Part shown: positions 41,760 through 52,116 of the stretch, in pieces | How positions within the stretch are numbered: position 1 is the first letter of the stretch | Layout: each line of letters starts with the position of its first letter | Assembly (NCBI RefSeq): GCF_001713455.1 | Contig: NZ_CP016464.1 | Coordinates: 2,032,001-2,096,000 of the forward strand | Reading direction: 5' to 3' | DNA from: Bosea sp. RAC05 | Lineage (GTDB): Bacteria; Pseudomonadota; Alphaproteobacteria; Rhizobiales; Beijerinckiaceae | DNA length: 64,000 nt | Program-made: the position numbers and the translations under genes | The notes under the pieces: generated by a model | The model's database searches: none | Seen by the model: the letters and a program-made list of their open reading frames with translations, nothing else | What the model was told of the DNA's origin: nothing

Positions 41760-43211
41760 ATGCTGAAGCTGAACGATCCCTCCCTCCTCAAGTCGCAGTG
41801 CCATGTCGACGGCGCCTGGATTGGCGAGGGCGTCGATGCGGTCGACAATCCGGCCACCGGCGATCTGCTGGCGAAGGTGCCGCGCTTCGGCGCGGACGAG
41901 ACGACGGCCGCCGTCGAAGCCGCCTCGCGCGCCTTCAAGCCCTGGGCGAAGAAATCAGCCAAGGAGCGCTCGATCATCCTGCGCAAATGGTTCGACCTGA
42001 TCATGGCGAACCAGGAGGATCTGGCGCAGATCATGACCGCCGAGCAGGGCAAGCCGTTGACGGAATCGCGCGGCGAGGTCGCCTATGCCGCCTCCTTCGT
42101 CGAGTTCTATGCGGAAGAGGCCAAGCGCATCTACGGCGAGACGATTCCCTCGCCCTTCCCGAATTCGCGCATCATCATCCAGAAGCAGCCCGTCGGCGTC
42201 TGCGCCGCGATCACGCCGTGGAATTTCCCGGCTGCGATGATCACGCGCAAATGCTCGCCGGGGCTGGCCGCCGGCTGCACCTTCGTGGTCAAGCCCGCGC
42301 CCGACACCCCGCTGACGGCCTTCGCGCTGATCGAGCTCGCCATCCGCGCCGGCTTCCCCAAGGGCGTGCTCAACATCGTCACGGGCGATGCGGTGGCGAT
42401 CGGCAAGGTCATGACGACGCATCCGGCGGTGCGCTTCATCGGCTTCACCGGCTCGACGCCGGTCGGCAAGCTCCTGATGCAGCAGGCCGCCTCGACCGTG
42501 AAGAAGGTTGGGCTCGAACTCGGCGGCAACGCGCCCTTCATCGTCTTCGACGATGCCGATGTCGACGCCGCCGTGCAGGGCGCGATCGCGGCCAAGTTCC
42601 GCAACATGGGCCAGACCTGCGTCTGCACCAACCGTCTCTTCGTGCAGGACGGCATCCATGACGAGTTCGTCGCCAAGTTCGCCGGCGAGGTCGCGAAGAT
42701 GAAGGTCGGCAACGGCACCGAGGTCGGCGTCGTGCAGGGCCCGCTGATCAACGAGCGCGCCATCGAGAAGGTCGAGCGCCATGTCGCAGATGCCGTCGCC
42801 AACGGCGCCAGGGTCGTGGTCGGCGGCAAGCGTCATGCGCTCGGCCGCACCTTCTACGAGCCGACCGTGCTCGCCGGCGCCACCACCACCATGCTGATGA
42901 CGCGCGAGGAGACCTTCGGCCCGGTCGCCCCGGTCTACCGCTTCAGCACGGAGGAGGAGGTCGTCGCGCTCGCCAACGACACGCCCTTCGGGCTTGCCGC
43001 CTATTTCTACACGAAGGATCTCGGCCGCGCCTTCCGCGTCGCCGAGGAGCTCGAATACGGCATGGTCGGCATCAACTCGGCCATGCTCGGCACCGAGGTC
43101 GCCCCCTTCGGCGGCGTCAAGGAGTCCGGTCTCGGCCGCGAGGGCTCGCTCCACGGCATCGAGGAGTTCGTCGAGATCAAATACATGCTGATGGGTGGCC
43201 TCGGGGCTTGA
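41760..43211 (+). CDS. gabD: Succinate-semialdehyde dehydrogenase (NADP+)
   Basis: A 483-residue aldehyde dehydrogenase of the GabD subgroup. ATG 41760 follows GGAAG. Catalytic Cys is in MGQTCVCTNRLFV, the general-base Glu in KKVGLELGGNAPFIV, and the cofactor turn in FIGFTGSTPVGK. PWNFPAAMITRK and EAPFGGVK-like VAPFGGVKESGLGREGS match GabD. It oxidises succinate semialdehyde to succinate in GABA breakdown. No gabT is adjacent. Confidence 0.93.
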   Translation: MLKLNDPSLLKSQCHVDGAWIGEGVDAVDNPATGDLLAKVPRFGADETTAAVEAASRAFKPWAKKSAKERSIILRKWFDLIMANQEDLAQIMTAEQGKPLTESRGEVAYAASFVEFYAEEAKRIYGETIPSPFPNSRIIIQKQPVGVCAAITPWNFPAAMITRKCSPGLAAGCTFVVKPAPDTPLTAFALIELAIRAGFPKGVLNIVTGDAVAIGKVMTTHPAVRFIGFTGSTPVGKLLMQQAASTVKKVGLELGGNAPFIVFDDADVDAAVQGAIAAKFRNMGQTCVCTNRLFVQDGIHDEFVAKFAGEVAKMKVGNGTEVGVVQGPLINERAIEKVERHVADAVANGARVVVGGKRHALGRTFYEPTVLAGATTTMLMTREETFGPVAPVYRFSTEEEVVALANDTPFGLAAYFYTKDLGRAFRVAEELEYGMVGINSAMLGTEVAPFGGVKESGLGREGSLHGIEEFVEIKYMLMGGLGA

Positions 43212-43227
43212 ACCGGGCCGCGACCGC

Positions 43228-43313
43228 CGTCATTGCGGGGGCGTCGCGACGAAGCGATCCGGGGGCGCCTGTGGCGGCGTCTGCCCGGATGGCCCGCCGC
43301 GCTTGCAATGACG
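43228..43313. repeat. Degenerate copy of the CGTCATTGCG palindromic repeat
   Basis: Outer arms CGTCATTGC (43228-43236) and GCAATGACG (43305-43313) enclose imperfect inner arms. It sits between gabD and rpiA and is related to the perfect copy at 17424-17505. Confidence 0.75.
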
Positions 43314-43332
43314 TCGAGTTGAGGACGCGACC

Positions 43333-44034
43333 ATGAGCCCCGACGATCTCAAGAAGCAGGCCGCCGCCCGTGCGCTGGAGCTGGTGACACCGGGCATGCG
43401 GCTGGGCCTCGGCACCGGCTCGACGGCCAAGCACTTCGTCGACCTGCTCGGTGCGCGCGTCGCGGAGGGGCTCGATGTCCTCTGCGTCTCGACCTCGGAG
43501 GTCACGGAGGCGCAGGCGCGCGCGCTGGCGATCCCGATGTCGACGCTGGACGAGACGCCGGAGCTCGACCTGACCATCGACGGCGCCGACGAGGTCGACC
43601 GGGAGCTTCGCCTGATCAAGGGCGGCGGCGCCGCGCTGCTGCGCGAGAAGATCGTCGCCGCCGCCTCGGCCCGCATGGTCGTCATCGCCGACGACACCAA
43701 GCTGGTCGAGCGCCTCGGCCGTTTCCCGCTGCCGATCGAGGTCGTGCCCTTCGGGCTCGAGGCGACGCGCCGGGCCGTGCTCGCGGCGATGGCGACCGCC
43801 GGCGCGCCGGGCGAACTGGTGCTGCGCCGCCGGCCGGACGGCAGCATCCTGCTCACCGATGGCGGCCACTACATTCTCGATGCCCATCCCGGCGTGATCG
43901 CCGATCCGGAGCGGTTGGCGGCGGCTCTGTCCGCCATTCCGGGCGTGGTCGAGCACGGGCTGTTCCTCGGCCTCGCCAGCGCCGCCATTCTCGCCGGCAA
44001 GGATGGCCTGATCGTGCTGGGAAACCTCGGCTGA
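43333..44034 (+). CDS. rpiA: Ribose-5-phosphate isomerase A
   Basis: A 233-residue RpiA interconverting ribose 5-phosphate and ribulose 5-phosphate. The three family motifs are [36 protein letters not shown] (catalytic Asp and Lys region) and [13 protein letters not shown]. The length and C-terminal [15 protein letters not shown] match RpiA throughout. It is 121 bp after gabD with the palindromic repeat between them, and is followed by the DUF2059 gene. Confidence 0.97.
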   Translation: MSPDDLKKQAAARALELVTPGMRLGLGTGSTAKHFVDLLGARVAEGLDVLCVSTSEVTEAQARALAIPMSTLDETPELDLTIDGADEVDRELRLIKGGGAALLREKIVAAASARMVVIADDTKLVERLGRFPLPIEVVPFGLEATRRAVLAAMATAGAPGELVLRRRPDGSILLTDGGHYILDAHPGVIADPERLAAALSAIPGVVEHGLFLGLASAAILAGKDGLIVLGNLG

Positions 44035-44291
44035 AGCCCGGCCGCTGCGGTCGCGGGCCCGCCGCATGGCCTCGCCAGGGGCGCACGCGACGTCGCATCG
44101 CCGTAATATGGCTTTCCAGTCGGCACCGTCATGCTCTATGGAAACCCGCGATGCGCGTCTGCGGCATCGGCTCCTCCCGTGAGTCGGGCGGCGCCGGGCA
44201 TGACCGGAACGTCAGGGATGGCTTGCCCCGCACGGCGCGGCCTTCCATTCACGAACACAGCGCGATGCGGCGCATGACGAAGGGGCTTTGC

Positions 44292-44810
44292 ATGATCCGT
44301 CACCACCTTGCCGGCGCAGCCGTCAGCCTGGCGCTTTTGCTCGCCATGCCGGCTCAGGCGCAGACGGCAGCGCAGCCGGCGCAGCCCGACATTCCGCAGT
44401 CCTATCTCGAGGCCGGCCGCGACGTCGTCATCCTGTCGGGGCTCGCGGAGTCCTTCGAGGCGATCTATCTCGAGTTCCGTGAGCGCGTCACGCAGACGGT
44501 CGGCACTACCCGCCCCGAGGTCCGCAAGGACATGGAGCAGGTGATCGAGGACCTCCGGCCGGAAGCCGAGAAGAAGCGCCAGGAGATCATCGCCTCGGCC
44601 GCCTACATCTTCGCCAAGCGCATGAGCGAGGCCGACCTCAAGGAGGTCGCCGCCTTCTTCCGCTCGCCGGTCGGCCAGCGCTACAACGCCATGCGCCCGC
44701 GCGCGATCGACGAGATCTTCGCGCTGCTGCAGCCCTGGAGCCTCCAGACGAGCAATTTCCTGTTCGATCGCTTCAGCGAGGAAATGCGCAAGCGCGGCCA
44801 CAAGCTCTGA
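44292..44810 (+). CDS. Exported DUF2059 protein
   Basis: A 172-residue exported protein. ATG 44292 has AAGGGG six bases upstream and starts a signal peptide (MIRHHLAGAAVSLALLLAMP, cleavage near AQAQ). The DUF2059 domain is the C-terminal helical part with KRMSEADLKEVAAFFRSPVG followed by QRYNAMRPRAIDEI. Members are periplasmic helical proteins of unknown role. It has a terminator downstream, and may share a transcript with rpiA. Confidence 0.9.
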   Translation: MIRHHLAGAAVSLALLLAMPAQAQTAAQPAQPDIPQSYLEAGRDVVILSGLAESFEAIYLEFRERVTQTVGTTRPEVRKDMEQVIEDLRPEAEKKRQEIIASAAYIFAKRMSEADLKEVAAFFRSPVGQRYNAMRPRAIDEIFALLQPWSLQTSNFLFDRFSEEMRKRGHKL

Positions 44811-44854
44811 GGCCGCAGGCTTCCGCGATCGACGCTGTCTTCGACACGCACTGT

Positions 44855-44887
44855 GACGCCGTCGGCCCCGCGCCGGCGGCGTTTTTG
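44855..44887 (+). terminator. Rho-independent terminator after the DUF2059 gene
   Basis: A stem GACGCCG/CGGCG(T) with a GC-rich loop is followed by GTTTTTG. It lies ~45 bp past the DUF2059 stop and before the convergent APC permease end. Confidence 0.7.
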
Positions 44888-44915
44888 TGTTTCGGCGGGC
44901 CGCCGGGGCCGAGGC

Positions 44916-46340
44916 CTAGTTCTTGGGGCCGATGCGGACAGGCCCGTCCCCGTCCACCGCAAGCGTGCCCTCGGGAGCGGTGGCGCGGGTGACCAGGACC
45001 GTCACGACCCAGAGCAGCGCGCCGAGCGCGATCAGCACGCCCGCGATCTGGTACTGGATGATGTCGCGGCCGGTCCAGGGGCCGGCGAAGAAGGCGCAGG
45101 CGAGGGCCCCGAGCACCGGCAGGATCGTCGGCGTGCGGAAATGCGCGTGTCCGACCCCGTCCTTGCGCAGCACCAGCACCGCGACGTTGACGACGGTGAA
45201 GACGCAGAGCAGCAGCAGCGCCGTTGTCCCGCCCAGCGCCGGCACCTCGCCGACAAAGCCGATCAGGGCGAAGGCCAAAAGCGTCGTGAAGCCGATCGCG
45301 ACATAAGGGGTGTGCCGCGTCGCGTGAACCCGTCCGAGCACGGGCGGCAGCACATGCTCGCGGCTCATCCCATAGACCAGCCGGCTCGCCATCAGCATGT
45401 TGATCAGCGCACTGTTGGCGACGGCGAACATGGTGATGAATCCGAAGATCCAGATCGGGAAATTCGGCGCCCCCGCCTGGACGACCTTGAGCAGCGGCGT
45501 CTCGCCCTCGCCGAGCTGCTCCGGCGGCACCAGCGTGATCGCCGCGATCGAGACCAGCACATAGATCGTGCCGGTGATGACGAGGCCGGTCAGCAGCACC
45601 TTCGGGAAGATCCGGGTCGGATTCTTGCACTCCTCGGCCATGTTGACCGAGTCCTCGAACCCCACCATCGCGAAGAAGGCCAGGGTTGTCGCCGCGATCA
45701 CCGGCCAGAAGGCGCCGCCATCGCCGGTCGCCTTGAAGGTCAGGACCCGCGACACGTCGCCCTGGCCGGCCGTGATCGCCATGGCGCCGATCACGATGAC
45801 GATCAGCAGCCCCGTCAGCTCGACGCAGGTCAGGACCACATTGGCCTTCACGCTCTCGCCGACGCCACGCAGATTGACCGCCGCCACCAGGGCCATGAAG
45901 CCGAGCGCCACCACGGTGATCCAGCCGGTCCCCGACAGGCCGAGGTCGAGCGCGCCCGAGAAATTGGCGGCGAAGGCGCGCGCGGCGGTCGAGGCCGAGG
46001 TGATGCCGGAGCACATCACCGCGAAGGCGACGATGAAGGTCAGGAAATGGATCCCGAAGGCCTTGTGCGTGTAGAGCGCCGCGCCCGCCGCCCGCGGGTA
46101 TTTCGTGACCAGTTCGAGATAGCTGAACGCCGTCATCAGGGCGACGAGGAAGGCGAGCAGGAACGGCAGCCAGACCACGCCGCCGACCTGGTTGGCGACC
46201 TGCCCGGTCAAGGCATAGATGCCGGTCCCGAGAATGTCGCCGACGATGAAGAGCAGGAGCAGCCAGGGCCCCATCACCCGCTTGAGGCCGGGTTCAGTCG
46301 AGGGCGTTGGGGCGGCGGGCGGAAGGCTGGGTTCGGTCAT
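44916..46340 (-). CDS. APC-family amino acid/amine permease
   Basis: A 474-residue transporter with 12 TM segments. ATG 46340 is preceded by GAGG. The first TM has the unwound glycine motif FIVGDILGTGIYALTG, and TM6 the FFAMVGFEDSVNMAEECKNP signature of the amino acid-polyamine-cation family. It imports an amino acid or amine by proton symport. The best family is the one annotated generally as amino acid permease; no specific substrate motif is visible. Confidence 0.9.
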   Translation of the reverse strand: MTEPSLPPAAPTPSTEPGLKRVMGPWLLLLFIVGDILGTGIYALTGQVANQVGGVVWLPFLLAFLVALMTAFSYLELVTKYPRAAGAALYTHKAFGIHFLTFIVAFAVMCSGITSASTAARAFAANFSGALDLGLSGTGWITVVALGFMALVAAVNLRGVGESVKANVVLTCVELTGLLIVIVIGAMAITAGQGDVSRVLTFKATGDGGAFWPVIAATTLAFFAMVGFEDSVNMAEECKNPTRIFPKVLLTGLVITGTIYVLVSIAAITLVPPEQLGEGETPLLKVVQAGAPNFPIWIFGFITMFAVANSALINMLMASRLVYGMSREHVLPPVLGRVHATRHTPYVAIGFTTLLAFALIGFVGEVPALGGTTALLLLCVFTVVNVAVLVLRKDGVGHAHFRTPTILPVLGALACAFFAGPWTGRDIIQYQIAGVLIALGALLWVVTVLVTRATAPEGTLAVDGDGPVRIGPKN

Positions 46341-46497
46341 GAGGTCCTCGTTGCGGCTGGCCGCCTGATGAACACAGTCGCGCCGCATTTGTTCAGGCAC
46401 AGGCCGTCTCGGATAGGCTGTCGCAGCATTACCAGACTGATTCCGACCGGGGCGCACGCCCCGTGATCGTTCCAGGGCTCGATTGTTGAGGGCTCGC

Positions 46498-47586
46498 ATG
46501 TTCGAGGATCGCATGGCCGTGACCGCCGCACCCGTTCTTGTCACCGGCGGCTCCGGCTTCCTCGCCCGCCACTGCATCCTCGCCTTGCTGCAGGCGGGGC
46601 ACCGGGTCCGCACCACATTGCGCTCGCCCGCGCGGGAGGCCGGCCTGCGCGCCGCGCTCGCGGCGGCCGGCTGCGATCCGCTGGACCGACTCGCGGTGGT
46701 GCAGGCCGATCTGCTGGCGGATACCGGCTGGGGCCCTGCCGCGTCCGGCTGCTCCCATGTCCTCCACGTCGCCTCGCCGCTGTCGGCCGCCGCGCCCAGG
46801 CATGAGGACGAGTTGATCCGCCCCGCCCGGGAAGGCACCCTGCGGGTGCTGCGGGCCGCCCATGCCGCCGGCGTCGGCCGTGTGGTGCTGACCTCGTCCT
46901 TCGCCGCAATCGGCTATGGCCGCACGCTCGAGCGGCCCTTCACCGAGAGCGACTGGACGGACACGGGGGACGCCGATCTCGCCGCCTATCCCAAGTCGAA
47001 GACCCTCGCCGAGCGGGCGGCGTGGGACTACGTCGCTGGCGAGGGCAGGGGGCTCGAGCTCGCCGTGATCAACCCCGTCGGCATTTTCGGGCCGCTGCTC
47101 GGCCCCGATCTGTCGGCCTCGATCCTGCTGGTGAAGAGCATGCTGGAAGGCCGCCTCCCGGCCGTGCCCCGCCTGATGTTCGGCGTCGTCGATGTCCGCG
47201 ACGTCGCCGACCTGCACCTGCGGGCCATGACGCACCCGGCCGCCGCCAATGAACGCTTCATCGCCACCGCGGGCGACTTCATGACCATGCAGGAGATCGC
47301 GCTGGCGTTGCGCGAGCGGCTCGGCCCGGCCGCGGCCCGCGTCTCGACACGCGTGCTGCCGGATTGGCTGGTGCGGCTCGTCGCCGTCTTCAGCGCTGCG
47401 GCGCGGCAGGCGGCAACGCCCGAACTCGGCCGTCGCAAGACCGCCTCCAGCACCAAGGCGCAGGCCATGCTGGGCTGGGAGCCACGCCCCGCCGCCGCGG
47501 CACTGGCTGCGACGGGCGAGAGCCTGATCCGGCTCGGGCTGGTCGGCGGCGGCCGCCGGGCGGCCCTCAGTCCTCCGCAGCCTTGA
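46498..47586 (+). CDS. NAD(P)-dependent epimerase/dihydroflavonol-reductase-like SDR
   Basis: About 362 residues of the extended short-chain dehydrogenase class. The N-terminal cofactor motif is [20 protein letters not shown], the catalytic Ser/Tyr/Lys are in [11 protein letters not shown] and [11 protein letters not shown], and [16 protein letters not shown] follows as in dihydroflavonol 4-reductase-type enzymes. ATG 46498 or 46513 can serve as start; both have GAGG upstream. Substrates in this group are aldehydes or ketones of many kinds. Its last 20 bp overlap the 3' end of the convergent tctA. Confidence 0.9.
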   Translation: MFEDRMAVTAAPVLVTGGSGFLARHCILALLQAGHRVRTTLRSPAREAGLRAALAAAGCDPLDRLAVVQADLLADTGWGPAASGCSHVLHVASPLSAAAPRHEDELIRPAREGTLRVLRAAHAAGVGRVVLTSSFAAIGYGRTLERPFTESDWTDTGDADLAAYPKSKTLAERAAWDYVAGEGRGLELAVINPVGIFGPLLGPDLSASILLVKSMLEGRLPAVPRLMFGVVDVRDVADLHLRAMTHPAAANERFIATAGDFMTMQEIALALRERLGPAAARVSTRVLPDWLVRLVAVFSAAARQAATPELGRRKTASSTKAQAMLGWEPRPAAAALAATGESLIRLGLVGGGRRAALSPPQP

Positions 47587-49066
47587 AGCGGTTGAGCCCC
47601 TTCATCGCGAAGGGAGCGACCAGCGCGATGGCTGCGATGGCGAGCAGCGTCGCCGAGATCGGGTTCTCGAGCAGGATCATCGGGTCGCCCAGGCTGATCT
47701 GCAGCGCGCGGCGCAACTGCGCCTCCGCCATCGGCCCCAGGATCAGCCCGACCACCATCGGCGCGACCGGATAGTCATACCGCCGCATCAGATAGCCGAG
47801 ATAGCCGAACAGGAAGAGCATGCCGAGCTCGACCGGCGAGGCGTTGACCGCCATCGTGCCCATGGTGGCGAAGACGAGGATGCCGGCATAGAGCCAGGGC
47901 TGCGGCACGGCGAGCAGCTTCACCCACAGCCCGATCAGCGGCAGGTTCAGGATCACCAGCATGACGTTGGCGATGAAGAGCGACGCGATCAGGCCCCAGA
48001 CCAGGTCCGGCTTCTCGGCGAAGAGCAGCGGGCCGGGGTTCAGCCCGTATTGCTGGAAGCCTGCGAGCATGATTGCGGCGGTCGCCGAGGTCGGCAGGCC
48101 GAGCGTCAGCAGCGGCACCAGGGTGCCGGCCGCCGAGGCGTTGTTGGCGGCTTCCGGCCCCGCGACGCCCTCGATCGCACCCTTGCCGAACTCCTCGGGA
48201 TATTTGCAGAGCCGCTTTTCGGTCGAATAGCTCAGGAAGGTCGGCACCTCGGCGCCGCCGGCCGGCAGCGCGCCGATCGGGAAGCCATAGGCCGTACCGC
48301 GCAACCAGGGCGCCCAGGAGCGCTTCCAGTCCTGCTTGCTCATCCACAGCGAGCCCTTGATCGGGATGATCTCCTCGGGATCGCGGAAGCGCTTCGAGGC
48401 GACGTAGAGCGCTTCGCCCACCGCGAACAGGCCGACCGCCAGCGTGGTCACCTCGATGCCGTTGAGCAGCTCCGGCACGCCGAAGGTGAGCCGCGCCTGG
48501 CCGGTCAGCTTGTCGATGCCGACGAGGCCGAGCGTGATGCCGAGGAACAGGCTGGTCAGCCCGCGCAGCGGGGAATCGCCGAAGGTCGCCGAGACCGTGA
48601 CGAAGGCCACGATCATCAGCGCGAAATAATCCCAGGGGCCGAACTTGATCGCGACCTCGACCAGCCAGGGCGCGAGGAAGGCGAGACCGATCGTGGCGAT
48701 CAGGCCGGCGACGAAGGAGCCGATCGCGGCGGTGGCCAGGGCGGGGCCGCCGCGTCCGGCCTTGGCCATCTTGGAGCCTTCGAGCGCGGTGGCGAGCGAG
48801 GCGCTCTCGCCGGGCGCGTTCAGCAGGATCGCGGTCGTCGAGCCGCCATACATGCCGCCGTAATAGATGCCGGCGAACATGATCAGCGACCCGGCCGGGT
48901 CGAGCTTGAAGGTCACCGGCAGCAGCAGCGCCACCGTCAGGGCCGGGCCGATGCCCGGGAGAACGCCGACCGCGGTGCCCAGGAAGACGCCGACGAGGCA
49001 GAAAATCAGCTTGGACGGCTCGAGGGCGACCCCGAAGCCGTTCATGAGCGCGAGCAGGGTATCCAT
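47567..49066 (-). CDS. tctA: Tripartite tricarboxylate transporter, large permease TctA
   Basis: A 499-residue permease with about 12 TM segments. Family marks: [20 protein letters not shown] and [20 protein letters not shown] (the repeated P-G-x-G substrate motifs), and the second copy in [20 protein letters not shown]. It forms the channel with TctB and uses the periplasmic TctC to collect carboxylates. Last gene of tctCBA; convergent with the SDR gene and overlapping it by 20 bp. Confidence 0.95.
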   Translation of the reverse strand: MDTLLALMNGFGVALEPSKLIFCLVGVFLGTAVGVLPGIGPALTVALLLPVTFKLDPAGSLIMFAGIYYGGMYGGSTTAILLNAPGESASLATALEGSKMAKAGRGGPALATAAIGSFVAGLIATIGLAFLAPWLVEVAIKFGPWDYFALMIVAFVTVSATFGDSPLRGLTSLFLGITLGLVGIDKLTGQARLTFGVPELLNGIEVTTLAVGLFAVGEALYVASKRFRDPEEIIPIKGSLWMSKQDWKRSWAPWLRGTAYGFPIGALPAGGAEVPTFLSYSTEKRLCKYPEEFGKGAIEGVAGPEAANNASAAGTLVPLLTLGLPTSATAAIMLAGFQQYGLNPGPLLFAEKPDLVWGLIASLFIANVMLVILNLPLIGLWVKLLAVPQPWLYAGILVFATMGTMAVNASPVELGMLFLFGYLGYLMRRYDYPVAPMVVGLILGPMAEAQLRRALQISLGDPMILLENPISATLLAIAAIALVAPFAMKGLNRFKAAED

Positions 49067-49078
49067 GGCTGGCGCTCC

Positions 49079-49558
49079 TCAGAGAAACAGGCGTTCGAGC
49101 GGACCGAGCGGCAGCAGCAGGGTCAGGAGCTTGGCGAAGACGAGGAAGATGACGAGGCCGAGCACGAAGCCGATGGCCGCGTCGACCGCCAGGGCGCGCC
49201 GGCCGAAGCCGCGCGCCGTGCTGGCGAACAGGATGGTGATGGCGATCACGAACCCGCCGCCGAGCGCGATGCAGCCGATCAGCCCCGCCAGCCCGCCGAC
49301 GATCCACAGGAGCGCCCCGCGATCAGCCTCGTCCGGCTTCGGCAGGCCGCCGCGGAAGGCGACCACGAGGTGGGAGAGCCCGAGAATGACAAGACCGACG
49401 CAGGCCACCATCGGCATCGCCGTCGGCCCGAGCCCATAGTTCGAGGTGATCGTCTGCTGGGAGGCGTCGTAATAGACCACTCCCGCCAGGGCGAGCAGCA
49501 GCAGGCCGACGATGAGGGCGGGCCTGTCGGCGCCGCGTGCCGGTGTATCGTTCGTCAT
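49079..49558 (-). CDS. tctB: Tripartite tricarboxylate transporter, small permease TctB
   Basis: A 159-residue membrane protein with four TM segments (ALIVGLLLLALAGVVYYDAS, MPMVACVGLVILGLSHLVVA, and two C-terminal ones), the TctB layout. It lies between tctC and tctA, 12 bp before tctA. ATG 49558 is chosen; a longer frame upstream reads through the terminator and is unlikely. Confidence 0.92.
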   Translation of the reverse strand: MTNDTPARGADRPALIVGLLLLALAGVVYYDASQQTITSNYGLGPTAMPMVACVGLVILGLSHLVVAFRGGLPKPDEADRGALLWIVGGLAGLIGCIALGGGFVIAITILFASTARGFGRRALAVDAAIGFVLGLVIFLVFAKLLTLLLPLGPLERLFL

Positions 49559-49604
49559 GGCGGGTCCATCATCGGCTGATCGGGCAGCGAAGCGCTGCGG
49601 AGGC

Positions 49605-49631
49605 AAAAAAGGGGGCCGCTCGCCGGCCCCC
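49605..49631 (-). terminator. Terminator/attenuator between tctC and tctB
   Basis: On the minus strand GGGGGCC/GGCCCCC form a 7-bp stem with a 7-base loop, followed by TTTTTT. It lies 27 bp past the tctC stop. It probably stops most transcripts after the binding protein, so that tctC is made in excess over tctBA. Confidence 0.85.
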
Positions 49632-49657
49632 TCATCATCGATGGCGTGAAGCCGGCC

Positions 49658-50620
49658 TCACTTCACGAGGCCGACATCCGTCATCACCTTGGCGACGCGG
49701 GTCTGCTCCGCCTTCAGGAAGGCGTCGAAATCGGCGCCGCCGAGATAGGCGTCGTCCCAGCCGCGGGCCTTCAGGATTTCGGCCCACTCCTTCGACTTGA
49801 CCATCTTGCCGATCGCCTCCGAGAGGACCTTGGTCTGGTCGGCGGAGAGGCCGGGAGGAGCCACGACCGAGCGCCAGTTCATCAGCTCGAGGTTGACGCC
49901 GCCCTCCTTCAGGGTCGGGGCGTCGGGCGCATTGGCCAGGCGCGCGGAGGACGACACGCCGACGACGCGCAGCTTGCCGGCCTTGATCTGGCCCTCGAAC
50001 TCGCCATAGCCGGAGATGCCGGCAGTGACGCGCCCGCCGAGCATGGCGGCCAGAGCCTCGCCACCGCCCGAGAACGGGATGTAGTTGATCTTCTTCGGGT
50101 CGCCGCCGGCGGCCTCCGCGAAGAGCGCGGCCAGGATGTGGTCGGCACCGCCTGCCGAACCGCCGGCCCAGGTCACCTTGGCCGGATCGGCCTTGACGCG
50201 CTCGGCCAGGTCCTTGGCGATCTTGATCGGCGAGTCGGCGGGCACGACGATGACCAGCGCCTCGGCGGTCAGCCGGGCGATCGGCGTCACCTGCGACAGG
50301 TTCACCGGCGACTTGTTGAGCAGGATCGCGCCGACCATCACGAAGCCGTTGACCATCAGCTGCGAGCCGTCGCCCTTGGCGCCGATGAGCTGGGCCAGGC
50401 CGATCGTGCCGCCGGCGCCCGTCACGTTGTTGACCTGGACGCTCTTGGCGATGCCCGACGCGGTCAGCGCCTGCTGCATCGAGCGCGCCGTTCCGTCCCA
50501 GCCGCCGCCCGGCGCGGCGGGCGCCATGATCTTCAGCTCGAGCTGGGCGAAGGCGGCCGTGGAAAGCCCGGCAACGGCGACGGCGACGAGGGCGCCGCGC
50601 TTGAGAATGGATGACAACAT
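49658..50620 (-). CDS. tctC: Tripartite tricarboxylate transporter substrate-binding protein TctC
   Basis: A 320-residue periplasmic binding protein. The signal peptide is [20 protein letters not shown], cleaved near AAFAQ. The BugE/TctC pattern follows: [60 protein letters not shown] and [13 protein letters not shown] [16 protein letters not shown]. It binds a di- or tricarboxylate such as citrate for the TctAB channel. First gene of the tct operon. Confidence 0.95.
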   Translation of the reverse strand: MLSSILKRGALVAVAVAGLSTAAFAQLELKIMAPAAPGGGWDGTARSMQQALTASGIAKSVQVNNVTGAGGTIGLAQLIGAKGDGSQLMVNGFVMVGAILLNKSPVNLSQVTPIARLTAEALVIVVPADSPIKIAKDLAERVKADPAKVTWAGGSAGGADHILAALFAEAAGGDPKKINYIPFSGGGEALAAMLGGRVTAGISGYGEFEGQIKAGKLRVVGVSSSARLANAPDAPTLKEGGVNLELMNWRSVVAPPGLSADQTKVLSEAIGKMVKSKEWAEILKARGWDDAYLGGADFDAFLKAEQTRVAKVMTDVGLVK

Positions 50621-50823
50621 GGTGTTCCTCCGCTCGCGGATTGGCCCGCGCGATTATTGGGTGACGCCGCCAGTGGCACTTCGCCGCGTCCGCCGTCAAT
50701 TGCGCCTGATTGAACAATCGGGAGTCAAGATATTTCGCGGCTGCGGCATGGCGGAGCCGCGATCGGGGGGCCCCAAGCGCGAAGCACTGGTGGGACCCGG
50801 TGCGATGGCGTAATCGCTGCGCC

Positions 50824-52116
50824 ATGAATCTCAGCGTTCTTCCCGCCGCGGACCTGCGGCGCATCGATGGACCCGTCCCGGCGAGGCTGGCCGCACTCGG
50901 CAGCGCTCTGCTGGTCGCCATGCCGCTGGTGATGTGGATCGCGAACCGGTCCGCGCCGCTGGTGCTGGCGCTCGCCACGGTCGCCTTCGTCGCCGCAGGG
51001 CTGACGGCCGAGGGCTGGCGTCCCGCCTGGCGGCGCCTCGCGGCCATCCTGCGCAGCCCGATCGGGCTCGCCCTCGGCGGCTTCGCGCTTCTGGCCCTGG
51101 TCTCGCTGGCCTGGAGCCACCGCCCCGCTCAGGGGCTGGCCGCCTGGGGCGAATTCGTCCTGCCGATGGCCTGCGGTGCCGCGATCATGGCTTCGGGCCG
51201 GTTCCGCCCGGGCCGTCGCTTCGCGCGCGCGCTCGCCGGGGCGATCATCGTCGCGATTGTCTTCATGATGGCCGAACTGGCCACCGGGCTGTCGCTGCGG
51301 GCGACGCTCGAGATCGGCCGGCACCAGAGCTTTATCTTCAACCGCCCGGTCCTGACCTGCCAGATGCTCTCGGCGGCGGCCTTCGCCCTGCTGCGCGGCG
51401 GGGCGGTCGCGACCCGATGGGACGCCGCTTGGCTCGGGCTGCTCGTCCTGGCCGTCGGCTGGGCCTGCTTCGGTTCCGAGAGCGGCGCGGCCGGGCTCGG
51501 CTTCCTCGTGATGGTCGGTGTCGGCCTGACGGCCCGGTTCGCGCCGCGGTTCGCGCTGGCGGCCGTCGCGGCGGGCTTCGCCGCGACGATGGCGCTGGCG
51601 CCGGTGGCGGGCCGCCTGGGGGATGCCGTGCTGCCCGCGTCCCTCCATGAGCGCCTCGCCAACTCGCACTCGCGCGACCGGGTCGACATCTGGCTCACCT
51701 TCGGCGAGGCGGCCCTGGCGCGGCCGCTGCTCGGCACCGGCTTCGGCACGTCGCCGACGCTCGACCGTCATCCCGTCGCCGCCGAGGTCTCGCCCCCCCG
51801 TCGCACCCTTCTGGCCGTCGGCCACCCGCACAATGCGCCGCTCCAGGCCTGGGTCGAGACGGGCGCGCTCGGCGCAGTGCTGCTGACCTTTGCCGGCCTC
51901 GCCTGCCTGGCGCGCCTGCGCCGGCTTGCGGCGGCCGATCTGGCGCCGCGGCTGGCGCTCTTCGCCGGCGCCTTCGCCGTCGCCTCGGTGGCGCATGGCG
52001 CCTGGCAGGGCTGGTGGATCGCCGCGCTCACGGCCGCGGCCCTGTGGCTCTGTGCACCGCCGCCCGACCCCACCGCATCACCGCCAACCGAAGCTGAAGA
52101 GGCGCATCATGGCTGA
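50824..52116 (+). CDS. O-antigen-ligase-like polysaccharide membrane protein (Wzy_C/WaaL family)
   Basis: A 430-residue protein with about 12 TM segments. The periplasmic loop carries the family's GTGFGTSPTLDRHPVAAEVS and AVGHPHNAPLQAWVETGALG (the H-x-H-N of the Wzy_C domain). The family ligates or polymerises surface polysaccharides. The C-terminus is Pro/Glu-rich and its stop overlaps the gor start by 8 bp. There is no other polysaccharide gene in the region, so the partner glycan is unknown. Confidence 0.86.
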   Translation: MNLSVLPAADLRRIDGPVPARLAALGSALLVAMPLVMWIANRSAPLVLALATVAFVAAGLTAEGWRPAWRRLAAILRSPIGLALGGFALLALVSLAWSHRPAQGLAAWGEFVLPMACGAAIMASGRFRPGRRFARALAGAIIVAIVFMMAELATGLSLRATLEIGRHQSFIFNRPVLTCQMLSAAAFALLRGGAVATRWDAAWLGLLVLAVGWACFGSESGAAGLGFLVMVGVGLTARFAPRFALAAVAAGFAATMALAPVAGRLGDAVLPASLHERLANSHSRDRVDIWLTFGEAALARPLLGTGFGTSPTLDRHPVAAEVSPPRRTLLAVGHPHNAPLQAWVETGALGAVLLTFAGLACLARLRRLAAADLAPRLALFAGAFAVASVAHGAWQGWWIAALTAAALWLCAPPPDPTASPPTEAEEAHHG

